Assembly: GCF_964340395.1 (NCBI RefSeq) | Contig: NC_135557.1 | Coordinates: 21,417,225 to 21,481,224, forward strand | DNA: 64,000 nt | DNA from: Glandiceps talaboti | Taxonomy: Eukaryota > Hemichordata > Enteropneusta > Spengelidae | Direction: 5' to 3' | Program-made: the position numbers and the translations under genes | The notes under the pieces: generated by a model | What the model was told of the DNA's origin: nothing | Database searches by the model: none | What the model saw: only the letters and a program-made list of their open reading frames with translations | Shown: positions 36,916 through 49,950 of the stretch, piece by piece | How the letters are laid out: every line of letters starts with the position of its first letter | How positions within the stretch are numbered: position 1 is the stretch's first letter

Positions 36916-37414
36916 TGATTGATCTCACCCTTTATGATTATTGTCTTATATGTCCTAATTATTCTTTCCTTCAGTATTGATTTCCTAAAAAAAACTGTAA
37001 TTTTTCTGCATGTCTGAAGGAATGCTATTTCACAAATGATGATGTAACTGTTGCCTTGGAGATGAAGTAGACATATGTTGACTATTAGTTTAGAATTTAT
37101 TTTGTCTTACATTGAAACATAGCTCTCTACAGAGGACATTGCAATTGAATGTCTACCCAATATTATTTCTAGACTTGTCTCATGTGACTTTCCAAACCTA
37201 CACTGTCATGCATTACAGTAGTACGTGTCCCAGTGAACATTCCATCAGTTCAAACACAAGATAAGAAGATAGTAATAATGCATAGTGTTCACCTTCTTCT
37301 CTAGACATTCCATCCATCAATGTCAAAATTCCATCAGACTCATGTCTCTCTTCACTGACTGCATCCATACATAAATAAACACTTTATCAATATGTATGGT
37401 ATAAAATTGTCAAT
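36916..37414. other. No feature recognised
   Basis: A+T-rich DNA without repeat or supported exon. Confidence 0.4.
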
Positions 37415-37510
37415 TATATATGCACAGTATCATATTATATATGCGTAGTGTCATATTATGTATGCGCAGTATCAACATTGCATATGCACTGTATCAACAT
37501 TATATCAAGG
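37415..37510. repeat. ~25-bp tandem repeat, 4-5 copies
   Basis: ATATATGCACAGTATCATAT, ATATATGCGTAGTGTCATAT and GTATGCGCAGTATCAACAT vary in sequence but keep spacing. Confidence 0.75.
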
Positions 37511-38913
37511 TTATATATACAGTGTTAAAGTGGTTCTGCTACTGTTTTTTGAACCTAACAATGTGGCTAGATTTACGAAATTGTCTGTTTACCACATAAA
37601 ACTCAATGGTAAACCGTAAACTCCAATAAATTAAACATTGTGATTTACCCAATATAACAAAGGCACTGTGTCATTATTTGATATGCATAATATCTTCATA
37701 TATTCAAATTACATCATTGCATGTGCACAATATCATCATATATGCAAATTGTGAAAATTCTTGTACACAATGTGAAAATTCTCTGCAAACTTTACCCAAA
37801 TTCTTTCCTTAGATACTTGAGTATCCAAACCCCAGCAATAGCATTGATTATATATTATATGCACATCATTATATATTCATAATATCAACTATTCCTAAGT
37901 CTTTATCGATATTACATGTACAGCGCTTTTGCTAAGGGTGATAATTCTGTATGTTGCTAAAATCTATCAGAATGCCTGTTATTCTACCATTGTTACCAAA
38001 CAAGATCACAGTACACTAACACAAGAATCTATGCCATTTTCTGCTTTCTCCTCTCACTATTACAAGGTTCCCAAACTCTAACATATACATTATAGGAGTA
38101 CTATGACTCAACATACTCTATCTGTTTCTTCATTTTCCATTAAATGATAAACGAAGACCCTTATAAAATTATGGAAATCATCTGGGCTTTCAGTTATTCA
38201 AAGATAAAAGAAAAATGTTTGAACTGTGCTATTAACCTCCACATTAGTGTGGCATTCGGTCATAGGGTCACAAATATTTTCGACATTAGATACCTCTACC
38301 CCTTTGATATGAATTACCAAGTCCTCACCTGGGAATTGAATAGTCTTCAAATCATTCTTCTTTATTTGCTATGATAGTTTCAATATTAACTATTTATAAT
38401 CTATGTTTTTTCCCACTTTTCAAGGCAAATAGACAGTCTTTCTATGCAACATTACACACATATATATATTGGCAATATTTTATTCATTACTATTGTAACT
38501 GTAGCATGAATTCTGATATGCCTGATCTCAGTTTGGTAAAAGATATGTAACATTTGATACATCTAGGTTTTAGATATTGAATCATCACATGAATAAATAA
38601 ACCTGGGATTTTATGGTAGATTTTAACCTACATGGACTGTATCTAATTTATCATAATTATATAATATTTTGATAAAAATACTTATAATATAGCATAAATG
38701 ATGATTAAAATAAATGAAAATATCTACATTAATTTTCAAATGACAACAGCTGGTGTTTCTTTCGTTAGTGTTAACATAGAAACATTTTAAGAGGTTTGTA
38801 AGAAGTCTTCTTTTTTTTAGTTCGTTAATACTTCCATATAATCTCTTGTTCAGAATTTAGCTTCTGTGCAACACAAGACAACGGAAACTAAACAAAAAAC
38901 GGAGACCAAGTTG

Positions 38914-38914
<1 letters not shown>
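37511..38914. other. No feature recognised
   Basis: 1.4 kb of A+T-rich DNA. Scattered relatives of the preceding unit (CATATATGCAAATTGTGAAA at about 37738) fade out by 37760. Confidence 0.45.

Positions 38915-38951
<37 letters not shown>
38915..38951. repeat. (CA)18 dinucleotide repeat
   Basis: Uninterrupted CA tract. Confidence 0.96.
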
Positions 38952-38953
<2 letters not shown>

Positions 38954-39476
38954 TGAGTCTGATTACAGTAAAATTGCTCTGCTACTTTCAGCATATGATT
39001 GATATGAATAATCTCAGCCTTGACCAGTTAATGTTAGTGTAATAAAAGTCACTATAATTGCACTTTACCATGATTGTTTATTTATTATTATCCCTACATG
39101 GATAGATAAAGAAGTTATAAATGTGAGATTCATTACCATTCCATGTCAAAGTTTTACGACTATTGAAATCATCTGATTGTATGCTCCCCTGGGAGCAAAT
39201 GAAGTTAAAGGTATAATTGTACTGTTAAAGGTCCATGCTAGGGTAACCGAAGGCTTCACTGAATTTGAAGACACACTCTTAAAATGTGCTTTTAATTGGT
39301 GTCCAAAATATGATCATACAATTTGCTGGAAAGATCATAACATGATTCATAGAAATGTCACTCATAACACAAAATGGTTTAATTGATCCAAACACACACT
39401 TCAGCAGAATGAACATCTACTGCACAAACATTCATATATGAGAACAAATCAGTCTGACTACAGGGGGTTAAATGTT
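38952..39476. other. No feature recognised
   Basis: Includes a 69-codon + frame from 39177 with unbiased composition, but no splice or start context supports it. Confidence 0.35.
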
Positions 39477-39715
39477 GTCAAGATGAAAAAACTTTCAACT
39501 TTATTTGGCAAGTTATTATTTGAGTCTAAAGATCGATGATCAAGGTGAAATGCCGTCAAGATGAAAAAAACTTTCAACTTTATTTAGTTTATTATTATTT
39601 GAGTCTAAAGATCGATGATCAAAGTCAAATGCTGTCAAGATTGAAAAAAAAACTTTCAACTTTATTTAGCAAGTTATTATTTGAGTCTAAAGTTTGATGG
39701 TCAAGGTCAAATGTC
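39477..39715. repeat. ~78-bp tandem repeat, 3 copies
   Basis: CAAGATGAAAAAACTTTCAA, then AAGTTATTATTTGAGTCTAA and AGATCGATGATCAAGGT. Poly-A length varies between copies. Confidence 0.93.
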
Positions 39716-40009
39716 AGTTGTTGGATTAGGATTAAAATTTGGCAAGAGAATCAGTTATCTGCTAGAGCTACTTAGGGAAAAGTTTGTCCTAATCAAAAGA
39801 ATGATCATTGTTTGATCATTATGGCTGCACTGATAAAATAACTGTGATGTGAGAACTGGGGACTGAAAGTCAAACATAGGCATAGTGATACTGCAGGCAG
39901 AAGATAATGTGATGGGGAGGGGAGGGAGAGGGAGAGGGAGGGGAGGAATGGGTACATAAATCAATGTTTCAACCATTAACAAGTCTTCATAGAAGACACA
40001 GACCTTAAC

Positions 40010-40400
40010 TACTTTACTTTTATGTGTCAGTGGTATGCAAGGAATTTTTTGATTTTGATGATTGACTGACCCTGGTCAAGGTCAATGGTCGTGGTCTTAA
40101 AAGAAAGCTTGCACCTGATGATATGGGTACTTGATTGGAGTCTCTATGTATTACAGTTTTTGAGTTATGCAGTACATATTGATTTCTGACCACAAATATG
40201 GCTGCCAATCCTTCAAATTTGCATATGGTTTCACAACAAAGTGACATGCATATGCCCTATTATGACATATCACAATCATATCAGATTTTATTGATATTAG
40301 ATATTGCATGTCAGAGAAATGGCATATTACAAACACATACATGGATGGATGGACAAACAGTCAGACGGACATAGCCCATTGTAACAGTCTATCCTTTGGG
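40010..40400. repeat. Dispersed repeat D, copy 2
   Basis: Better preserved than copy 1 at 12235-12480. Landmarks are TTTACTTTTATGTGT, GGTCAAGGTCAATGG, TTGGAGTCTCTATGTATTAC, AGTTTTTGAGTTATGC and GTCAGACGGACATAGCCCAT. A GGATGGATGGACAAACAGTC microsatellite-like stretch precedes the last landmark. Probably a retroposon tail; not identified further. Confidence 0.6.
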
Positions 40401-41194
40401 GATCTAAAAATTAGGTAAAACAGGTAAAAGTAAGGGGCAGGGCTCACAAACAAGCTGGAGGGTATAGATGGATGAGCACTACATGTATTATGCATATTGT
40501 CATGTTCAATGTGGAAAATAATATAAATTCTATATCAATCAATAATTTTTAAAAAAAGAAAGAAATACATGTAATTTTAAAAGATATAAAATGCATTGAA
40601 GTGAAGTCTCACACATAAGGGTATACTAAACAGACCGAGATTACGGTACATGTACATGATGGAAGAGAATGGCTATACAGTCAAGACGTTTGTTCTACAC
40701 GTGGGAATACATCGTCTTATCGACTGACGGCACAGGTTAGGCTGTCCAAAACATACAGGATATTACTTTATACACCGAACAACATCCATTTCTCTCTGTG
40801 TATTTAACCTATACATTCAATCTGAATTATTCAAATCTAACTTTTACAGAAGTAAACCAGTTTTATGACTTCGTAAAGATAAATTGTGGCCATGGGAGCA
40901 GTGTTGAATATTTCAACGGTTTGTAAGATTTTACCCAGCGTACAGTAAATGATTTATCTTAATGGAGTATACACTACCTGTGGTCTAGGGAGACATTTAT
41001 AGCTTCTTTCTTTCTCTACTTTCCTATGTAAAAGGATACTTTGATTACTTCATGAAATTGTGTCATAAATAAATAACTTTCCAAATTTTTACATTCCCAT
41101 GGTAACAGGTGTGTCTTCATAGTCTTGCATATTACATACAATGTAATACAAATGTTGAATTGCATGCATGAGATCACTGTCTACTCGTATCCAT
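40401..41194. other. No feature recognised; CpG-containing patch
   Basis: 40640-40745 has more CpG than its flanks and an open + frame (MEENGYTVKTFVLHVGIHRL) that ends in TGA after 24 codons. No good splice pair brackets it, so no exon is called. Confidence 0.35.
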
Positions 41195-41700
41195 ATTTAT
41201 TGCAACTATTTACCCACCCACAAATCCTCTAACCAATCCTTCATAACCTTCCAACTATTCACCTACCTACAAACTCCCAACCAACCCATCTTACCACTCC
41301 AACTACTCCCCCACCCACACATCCTCTGCCAATTTTATGAACCCCAACAACTCACTTGCTCACATGTCCATCAATCCTCTATGAACCTCAAACTATACAT
41401 TGTACATCCATTCAATCATCCCCCCACCAATCCTTGCTAACCTTCCAACTATTCACCCACCTACAAACCCTCCAACCAACCTTCATAACCTTCCAACTAT
41501 TCACCCACCTACAAACCCTCCAACCAACCTTCATAACTTTCCAACTATTCACCCACCTACAAACCCTCCAACCAACCTTCATAACTTTCCAACTGTTCAC
41601 CCACCTACAAACCCTCCAACCAACTTTCATAACCTTCCAATTATCCACCCACCTACAAACCCAACTTTCATAACCTTCCAACTATCCATCCTCACAAATG
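41195..41700. repeat. 48-bp minisatellite, ~9 copies
   Basis: CCTTCCAACTATTCACCCAC, CTACAAACCCTCCAACCAAC and CTTCATAA. The middle five units are nearly identical, the outer ones diverged. 48 is a multiple of three, so frames are open on both strands. Confidence 0.95.
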
Positions 41701-41734
41701 ATACCGTACCACCACACCCATTCACCAACCGTAA

Positions 41735-42204
41735 AAATATCTTGAGGAATGAACAGATACGGAAGAGAATCATCAAAGAATGACACTGGAAAACAGCAGA
41801 ATAAAGATAGTACATTTCAAGCCAATGCAAGAATAAGGTAATGGAAGAATACTTAATTGTCAAAGACGAAAAAATTTTTACGGAATGAAGCGACACTAAA
41901 ATGCATTGTAAATTAGGACAATGATGCTGGAAAACAACAGAATAAAGATACTACATTTCAAGCCAATGCAAGAATATAGATGACTTAATACTACAATGTG
42001 GTATGACAAAGGAAAGAACACTTAATTGTCTAAGATGAAAACGTTTTGTGGAATGATGAGATATGGAAACGAATTGTCAATTAGGACAGTGGACAACAGT
42101 AGAATAAAGAGTGTAAAATTACAAAGGTTTGACGACAATAAATGAATATAGATGTACTAACAGAAGACAATAGAAGAATACTAAATCACCAATGATGGAG
42201 ATAT
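41735..42204. repeat. ~190-bp degenerate array, left block
   Basis: AAGCCAATGCAAGAATATAG, TGACTTAATACTACAATGTG, GTATGACAAAGGAAGAACAC and ACTTAATTGTCTAAGATGAA segments recur in the order used by the right block at 42595-44015. Confidence 0.8.
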
Positions 42205-42594
42205 TTAAAGGGGAATTAAAGTGTGGTTGAAGCTATCATAAATTCATTAAGGAAATTTGAAAGCCTATGAAAATAATGCATCTTTCCTTAAAAAGAGGCA
42301 TTTCTCTGATCTCCTGGGGCTCTGCGTGGATGCAAATTGAAACCTGGGAAATCCCTGGGTGTCAAATGGCTCAAAGTTGCAAGTATTATTGTCATACAAG
42401 TGACCAAATTGTTTCAATTATGACTGTTTTTGATTAGTTTCATTTTTAGACGTCTTCAAAAAGTCAAGTCTGTACGCATGTGCCTAACACAAATGGTCTA
42501 TATATTTTATTTGCCATTTCACATATTCTTGATAATGTGAGAGATGGATAATTGTTACATTTCACTGTTGGCCATGACACATCCACTGCAGAAG
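42205..42594. other. 390-bp interruption of the ~190-bp array
   Basis: Lacks every array landmark and has higher GC near 42310-42360 (CCTGGGGCTCTGCGTGG, AAACCTGGGAAATCCCTGGG). The array continues on both sides, so it looks inserted. I found no clear terminal repeats or duplicated target. Confidence 0.5.
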
Positions 42595-44015
42595 ACACAA
42601 TACAGAAACAATCAAAGACAAAAAACATTTCAAGGGATGAAGCGACTCAGAAGATAACTGTCAATTAGGACAATGACATTGGACGATGGCAGAATAAAGA
42701 CGACAAAATTACCAGAGAAGAAAATGTTTCAAGACAATGCAAGAATATAGATGTATAAAAGACAGTGGATGAATATCTAATTACCCAAGACAGTCCCCCT
42801 ATCACAGAGGGACTGTGCCCAAGACAAGAGTGTTCTGAGGAACAAACGATTATGGTAAAGAATCACCAATGAATGAAGACAACTGTGTAAGACAATCATA
42901 GAATGAAATCAACCAGAGAGGAAAACTTTTTAAGACAATGCAAGAATATAGATGACTTAACACCACAATGTGGTATGACAATGGAAGAATATTTAGACTA
43001 AAGAAGACAAAAAAAAACATTTAAAAAAATGAAGAGATACAGAAGAGAATTATGAATTAGAACAATGACATTAGACAACATCAGAATAAAGGTGATAAAA
43101 TTATCAGTCTGAGAGAAGAAAACACTCTAAGACAATGAATTATGTTAAAAGACAATGGACGAATATTTAATTTCCAAGACAAGATTGTGCTACAGAATGA
43201 AGAATGTGGTAAAGAATCTTCAATGAATGAAGACATCTACATTAAACTACATCAGAATAACAATAAATATTCAACCAGAGAGGAAAACGTTTTAAGACAA
43301 TGCAAGAATATAGATGACTTAATTAATGATAAAAACGTAGTAAAGACAATGGAAGCATACTTAATTTATCAATGACAAAAACGTTTTAAGAAATAAAGAG
43401 ATACGGAAGAGAATTATCAATTAGAACAATGACATTAGACGACAGCAGAATAACGATGATAAAATTACCAGAGAAGAAAATATATAAAGACAATGGGTGA
43501 ATAGTCAATTACCCAAGGCAAGAGTGTTCAGAGGAACGAACGAATATGGTACAGAATCACCAATGATTGAAGACAATTATATTAGTGTAGAACAACTATA
43601 AAACATAACCTAGGGAGGAAAACAATTTAAGACAATGCAAGAATTTATCTGACTTAATGCCACAATGTAATATGACAATGACTTAATTGTCAAGGACAAC
43701 AAAAAAACTTTTTGAGGGATAAAGAGATATGGATTAAGGACAATGACATTAAACAACATCAGAATACAGATGATGAAATTACCAGTCTGAGAGAAGAAAA
43801 CGTTCTTAGACAATGAATTATCTTGTAAGACAATAAATGAATATTTAATTAGCAATGACAAAGAACATTTTAAGGGATGAAGAGATACAGGAGAGCATTG
43901 TCAATTTAAAAGAATGACATGAGACAACAGAAGCATAAAGATTAAACAAAAAGCTGAGCGGAAAACGTTTGAAGACAATGTAAGAATATAAATGACTCCA
44001 AGAAACTCAAAGTAA
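42595..44015. repeat. ~190-bp degenerate array, right block
   Basis: AAGACAATGCAAGAATATAG or its variants occur near 42730, 42935, 43130, 43293, 43627, 43811 and 43972. Between them lie CAGAATAAAGATGATAAAAT, AATGAAGAGATACGGAAGAG and AATTGTCAATTAGGACAATG. Spacing of 160-205 bp with one double gap. An 8-bp hairpin, ACAGTCCC/GGGACTGT, lies at about 42801-42828. Confidence 0.82.
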
Positions 44016-44399
44016 TTTATGACAAACACAGTTTACAAGAATAATAATCACTCAAGACTCAAAAAATAAAAATGAGCACTGACATTTTATCAAAAATGAT
44101 GAACTAACAAATTTGATCTAAATAATTTTCTTTTGGAATATTCATAATTTGCAAATTTCTGTCAAAGGAGCACACAAGGTTGTTCATAATCATACATCAT
44201 TATCCATCGTACCTACAGAGGTGAACTCTAAGAGTGTTACAATTGTAACTAATACATACATGTACAAATTGTGTGGTTTTGTATATCAATTTGTTTTCTA
44301 TAAATGTTTAGGCTAAAATACCAACTTTACTGCATTTTTCTACAAATCTCAAGAGTGTGAATGTAAAGAGCATGAAGTATGCCGTGAGCATGTACTTAG
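44016..44399. other. No feature recognised
   Basis: A+T-rich spacer. Confidence 0.4.
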
Positions 44400-44615
44400 T
44401 GTGCATATAGTGAGCATGTGATGTGCATGTGAGTTTTATGAGGTGTTCCTATACATTTCATGCACACTACAGCACACATCATGCACATCACATGTACACT
44501 GCATTAAGTGAGTATATGGTTCATGTATAATGTGGTATGGTGTGCATGTGATATGCATGTGATGTGCATGTGAGTTGTAGGAGGTGTTCCTATACATTTC
44601 ATGCATATATATATA
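44400..44615. repeat. Two-copy ~150-bp direct repeat
   Basis: GTGATGTGCATGTGAGTT, then GAGGTGTTCCTATACATTTC and ATGCA, occurs near 44416 and again near 44561. A short (TA)n tract follows the second copy. Confidence 0.8.
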
Positions 44616-45888
44616 TATATAGTGGGTATCAAAGACAATGCACACTGCCAAATTAAAGAGACTTTATAGTTTCAATTTGTCGACACAATGTTTTTTTTTA
44701 CGTCTCACACGTTTACTCTTAGAAATCACAAATTAAATCAAATTACAGACACAGATAGCATACAAGCACACAAACACACTGATAGCTAGTATGTAAATAA
44801 AATGTTATATTTTATCTCACTGTCAACACAAATATCCACTTTTTGTTTGAATCTCCATATTCCATCCAGCGGTGATGTTGATTTGTGTTCACAGTGAGAG
44901 TAAATGTATCAGTTTATATGCTTCCAGTGTTTTTCATTTGTATAATTTGAAACAAAAAATGTGTGTGAAAGATAAAACCATCATACCACCTAATCCTAAT
45001 TGAAACTTCAAAGTCTCACTAGTCTGGTAGTAAGCAGCTTGACATCATGCAAACGATGGCAATGAGATATATTGACCTAAAAGTTGGCATAGACACCCTC
45101 CTCATGTTCAGAACTGATTATAGCTATTATCCCTGGTTAATATTCTATGTTGGTATATGAACTAAGAGTGATTAGTGCTAGATTTGGTGTTAAATCACAC
45201 CTTCAAGTAGTGATTAGTCTTATCGATGTCACTTCTCCTGATCAAAGATTACACTAACAATCAATTTGTCATGACAACTACACATTATATGCATACAACT
45301 TATTATACTCCCTAGCACTTTCCAATGTTGACTTATTGTGTTTGGTTCCAGTGACTTATTGCTCTTACATCAAACAGTGGCTAAAGGAAACGTCACGCTT
45401 TAAAAAAATTATCAATTAATCCTCTTTCCACCAATTTGTTTGTACTCAAAAAATTACAATTCAGGAAAAAAAAGATTCTATATCATCTCAATGTTACATG
45501 AGTATATCTGTAAATATTTAAAAAAAAAAAAAAAAAATTGAAAACATCAACATAATTAAATATTTGTTAGAAACCAGGGTATTATTTTTCATAACAAAAC
45601 AAATCAACTAAAAAATGGAACTTAATCTTTGGTGCATTTTTTTCCTTCTTTATATGTATACATGTAGTCTTATTTGCTTTTTAACTGACAAGAAAATAAT
45701 TTCTAATTTTCTATTTTGTCACACTTCTACATTTATCCAGCTAATTGTAAGAGTTGTTATTGAACTGTTGATTTCAGATATTCCACATTTTAAATTTTAC
45801 CTGGAGGTAAATATGATATCTACTTCGACACACTTACTTTTATTTCTTGATTCCTTCCCCTTGTAAATCATGTTGAAGTAGACACTCT
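44616..45888. other. No gene recognised; A18 run
   Basis: A pure A run at 45520-45537 follows ATATCTGTAAATATTT. It could be a retroposon tail, but no upstream element is recognisable. Confidence 0.4.
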
Positions 45889-46026
45889 ATGATATGATAA
45901 GATGTATGATATATGTGGTATGATATATTTTGATATGATATATATGATATATGGTATGATATAACATGATATGATATATATGATATATGGTATGATATAT
46001 ATGAGATATGGTATGATTATGATATA
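45889..46026. repeat. (ATGATAT)n-type AT-rich repeat
   Basis: ATGATATATGGTATGATATA variants fill 138 bp. Confidence 0.9.
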
Positions 46027-48324
46027 TCATATTAAAGTTTTCTGTAATCAGCTACATATGGTATTCAAAGGCTATTTAAATGCAACATTTTTTTTCAATT
46101 TTTTGTTTCATGAAATTTTAAATAAAATATTACAGAAATACAACAGAGTGAAAATTAAATAGTAATATGTTTCAAGTATGCATGGTTTCCATGGAAACTT
46201 AAGTGAGATGGTTTTACATTTTTATTACAAATTTAAATCTAAGGTATTGTAAAATTCAGAGATACTTCCTATTCATCATGTGTATCCATTCATGAATTTT
46301 TTAGATACATCATAGAAAAATTCCTGTGTGACTGCTCAACAATGAATCAATCAAAATCTCAAATTCCTTCACTGCTATATTACATGTTAAGGTCAAAGGT
46401 TAATGTATGCATGGCTTTCTCACCTGAATAGAAAGGTTACAAAAACACAGTAATGGAAAAGACTGCTCTATCTGGTTAACCCTTGACCTTTCCAAGAATG
46501 GCTGCTCCTTCAGTGATCCTTGTCACTGCTAATTATTCATGATATGCAAATGAGTATATAATATGCAAATAGTTAGCCTGCCTAGCTTGGCAATATGACT
46601 GTTGTAATTCATCCCTTGATCTGGTGCAATAAACTATACTTTCAAGTTGATGAATCATCAGGTAAAGCTGGTCAAAGTGGTAAAAATAACTCTCGTCTTC
46701 TTCAACAATCAGATAGAGCACTTTGAATTCTCAACAATCTGATATTACGTGTACATATCGTAGCGCAGGAGTAATTCTCACTTGTCACCCCTGCTAAATT
46801 CAGCCTACCTGCAGAGATGTGTTGATACACTATTCACACATTTCTCATTGTCTAATGTGTTGCAATATTGTTTTTTGCTAAAAGGGTTTGAACCCAAATA
46901 ACTATGAAAATGAAATGTGATGAAAAATACAGATTTTATCCTTTGACATAGTTATGGAAGCTAATAACAAACCTAATGAAACTACTCAGGTAGCTGCAAC
47001 AAAGTCAGGGATATTGATAAGAGATGTAGCCTGCAAAAAATATACCTACCTGTGGTTCTCCATTTTCAATCTTTATCAGCTATATATGTATTTAATAGTT
47101 TGACTTACATATATATTATAGTTTGTATTGTAATACTTGCATTTATGCACACATACTAGTGTATTTGTATTTCCACTTTACTACAATACTAAAAATAGTG
47201 TTGCATACCTGTATGAAAATGTACACAAAATCAAATAAACACACAGTTATGTTTTTTACAAAATTTGTTCAAGAACGGGGATAAACATACAATTCACAGT
47301 CATACAATACTAACAGAACCCCAAGTATGAGTGTCTGTGATATTGTATAAAATTATGGAACCTAAATGTAAAAGTTTTATCAATATTCTGCTGCAAAGTA
47401 ATCTTGACAGTCTAATACATTCAATTTTATTCATTACATTTTCAACCAAACTCTACTGGCACTCTTTTGTTTTGAAATTTTTATCCCTTTTCAAGGAATT
47501 ATGAAATAAATCAATAAACAGACATATTTTCTATAAATCAGGTCTAAATATAAGGAGAAATATGCCAAAAAATTGCAGAGAAATGGAAAATTTTGTTCAT
47601 ACATAATTTTGGCGGGAAAGCATAAGGATTAGATCAGACTATGTTTAACAAGTAAAAGGTAGATAACCCGCCCATAATTCTAACATCTGCTTCATGTCAT
47701 TAAATGATTCCAGTCATCTTGCTTGATTAATTCTCAAAATTGATACTCTTCCTTCCGGCATAATCTCAATTAGCTGCCTATAACACCTTTCCTGACAGTC
47801 AGGATGAATTCCATGGAAGAGGAAATAAAAAGATGTTGACACAGAGCTATGTATTTTGCCTTTCCTCAATTACTAGGATATTAGAGGAATAGAGTGTACT
47901 ATCATAGTGTGTTGAAATTAGTGTGACATTGCAGTAGTACACAGACATTCCATCACAATCCAGACATACTGGCCCCATGTCATGTTCTTCTCTATAAATC
48001 CTTAATGCCGTGGTATTGCTCAAAAGTCTACTTCTGTTTCAAGTCCTATCTTCTACAAGTCATTCTCAATAAATCATCACTTCCTATGAATAAATCAAGC
48101 AAACATCGACCCCTTTCATGAGTTATTTACCAAAGATAAACATACTAAATCATTTGATACACAAAAGACACCAAAACATTCTTAATAATTTCTGAATCTC
48201 ATTCCTATAATCAGTGCTAACATAATGAGATATGCAAACTCTTTATTTACAGCCACACAAAAGTATTTTTATGTAGAAATGATATTTCCCAAATATGATT
48301 TATTTCTATTGTGTAATACAAATA
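46027..48324. other. No feature recognised
   Basis: 2.3 kb, the longest stretch without array or element. A minus-strand donor-like CAG|GTGAG near 46432 follows a ~35-codon open stretch but lacks an acceptor. No exon is called. Confidence 0.4.
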
Positions 48325-48925
48325 ATCATAATGATAATTCTGGTTTTAATAGCATTTTTCAAATTTTGTTCAAAGCACTTTACAATTATTACCAACAACC
48401 CTTTATACAGCCTTACAACTCCCTTTGACGCATACATGTACAATTCATTGCAGCCTTTGCAAGGATACATTAAAGATTAAAGCATTCACATTGCAACCTC
48501 TATCCTACCACTGTACCAGGTCCCAAATTATAAAACTGGGTTGATTGAAGCACAAACTTAGTTTAAATCTTGATTTTAGTGATTAAGAAACAAATGGCAG
48601 CTGCTAAGCTTAAACCTACAACCCACAGATTCCAAGCTGGCAACTCTAAATCTACAACACACAGATTCCAAGCTGACTACTCTAAACCATACAACCCACA
48701 GATTCCAAGCTGGCCACTCTAAACCTACAACTCACAGATTCCAAGCTGGCCACTCTAACCATACAAACCACAGATTCCAAGCTGGCCACTCTAACCATAC
48801 AAACCACAGATTCCAAGCTGGCCACTCTAAACCTACAACCCACAGATTCCAAGCCTACCATTATAAACCATACAACCCACAGATTCCAAGCTGACCATTC
48901 TAACCATAGAACTATCATTACTTTA
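48325..48925 (-). mobile_element. SINE with tandemly amplified tRNA-like head
   Basis: Read on the minus strand the 3' body matches the SINE at 60872-61216: compare CATTGCAGCCTTT, AGCATTCACATTGCAACCTC, TATCCTACC, AGGTCCCAAATTAT and CTGGGTTGATTGAAGCACAA on the + strand. The tRNA-like head segment, CAACCCACAGATTCCAAGCT followed by GGCCACTCTAAACC, occurs once in the other copy but eight times here (from 48624, 48660, 48697, 48733, 48769, 48805, 48841 and 48879). The far end, CTAACCATAGAACTATCATT, equals the head start of the other copy. The amplification therefore happened inside an inserted SINE. Confidence 0.85.
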
Positions 48926-48942
48926 TATATACTGTAACACAT

Positions 48943-49185
48943 TAGTGTTCATACATGTACCCAAACACTAGAATTAACTCAGTACTTTAGAGTGTTCATA
49001 CCCAAACACTAGAATTAACTCAGTATTTTACAGTGTTCATACCCAAACACTAGAATTAACTCAGTACTTTACAGTGTTCATACCCAAACACTAGAGTTAA
49101 CTCAGTACTTTAGAGTGTTCATACCCAAACACTAGAATTAACTCAGTACTTTAGAGTGTTCATACCCAAACACTAGAAATAACTC
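48943..49185. repeat. 41-bp minisatellite, 6 copies
   Basis: AGTGTTCATACCCAAACACT followed by AGAATTAACTCAGTACTTTA, near uniform. It begins directly after the SINE-derived array. Confidence 0.96.
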
Positions 49186-49309
49186 CATATTTGACATTAT
49201 TTATATTGATGTATTTGACATAGAAAATATTTGAATACATTTCTATCATCACTGAAAATATTATATTTGCCAAACATTCTGTAAATCAACTCTTTGTATT
49301 ATATTCTTT

Positions 49310-49610
49310 TTATTCCCATGGTAACAGATGAAGACTTATATTCTCATGGCAACACCTGAAGATTTTAAATTCCTTCCCGTGATGATTCAAGATTTATGAT
49401 GCTGCACTGATAAATGAAGATTGATGTTGCCATGGCGATATTCATAAAGAATTGATGTTCTCAACATATCAAATCAATCAATGTTTCATACTGATACATA
49501 GAATCTTCTAGAGTTAAAAATAAAGATATATGTTCCAAAGAAACAATGCAAGACTGGTGTTTCCAAGACAACAAATATAGAGTGATGGTCCTATGGTAGT
49601 GAGATGTTCA
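49310..49610. repeat. Degenerate ~45-bp tandem repeat
   Basis: TTCCCATGGTAACAGATGAA, TTCTCATGGCAACACCTGAA, TTGCCATGGCGATATTCAT and TTCCAAGACAACAAATATAG mark strongly diverged units. Confidence 0.6.
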
Positions 49611-49719
49611 CTACACTAGGTAAGTAATGTATTATTAACCAATAATATTATAGTGAATGACATAATTTGCTTGTCTGCAATGTCCAGTTTTTGTTATTTT
49701 TGTATGTTGTGTACATGAG

Positions 49720-49950
49720 GCATATGTGTGTATGGGTATGTGTGTGTGGGTGTATGTGAGTGTACTACATATACATGTATGTGGGACGCTGATGTGAATA
49801 CTTTGTACAAAAAAGTCATGTATCTGTCTACATCTGTCTGTGACTGTCTCTGTGTGTGTGTGTGTGTATGTGTGTGTGTGTGAGAATCTGTGTGTGTGAG
49901 AGAATGTGTGTCTGTGAGAATGTGTGTGTGTGTATGTGTATGTGTATGTA
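49720..49950. repeat. Imperfect (GT)n-rich tract
   Basis: GTGT blocks separated by ATGT, CTGT and GAGAAT; densest at 49852-49940. Confidence 0.9.

Noticed and set aside
40640-40745. CpG-richer patch encoding MEENGYTVKTFVLHVGIHRL as an exon
   Set aside because: The frame closes after 24 codons and neither flank gives a convincing splice site on either strand.
46430-46540. Minus-strand exon ending at CAG|GTGAG near 46432
   Set aside because: The 35-codon open stretch lacks an acceptor and has no distinctive composition.
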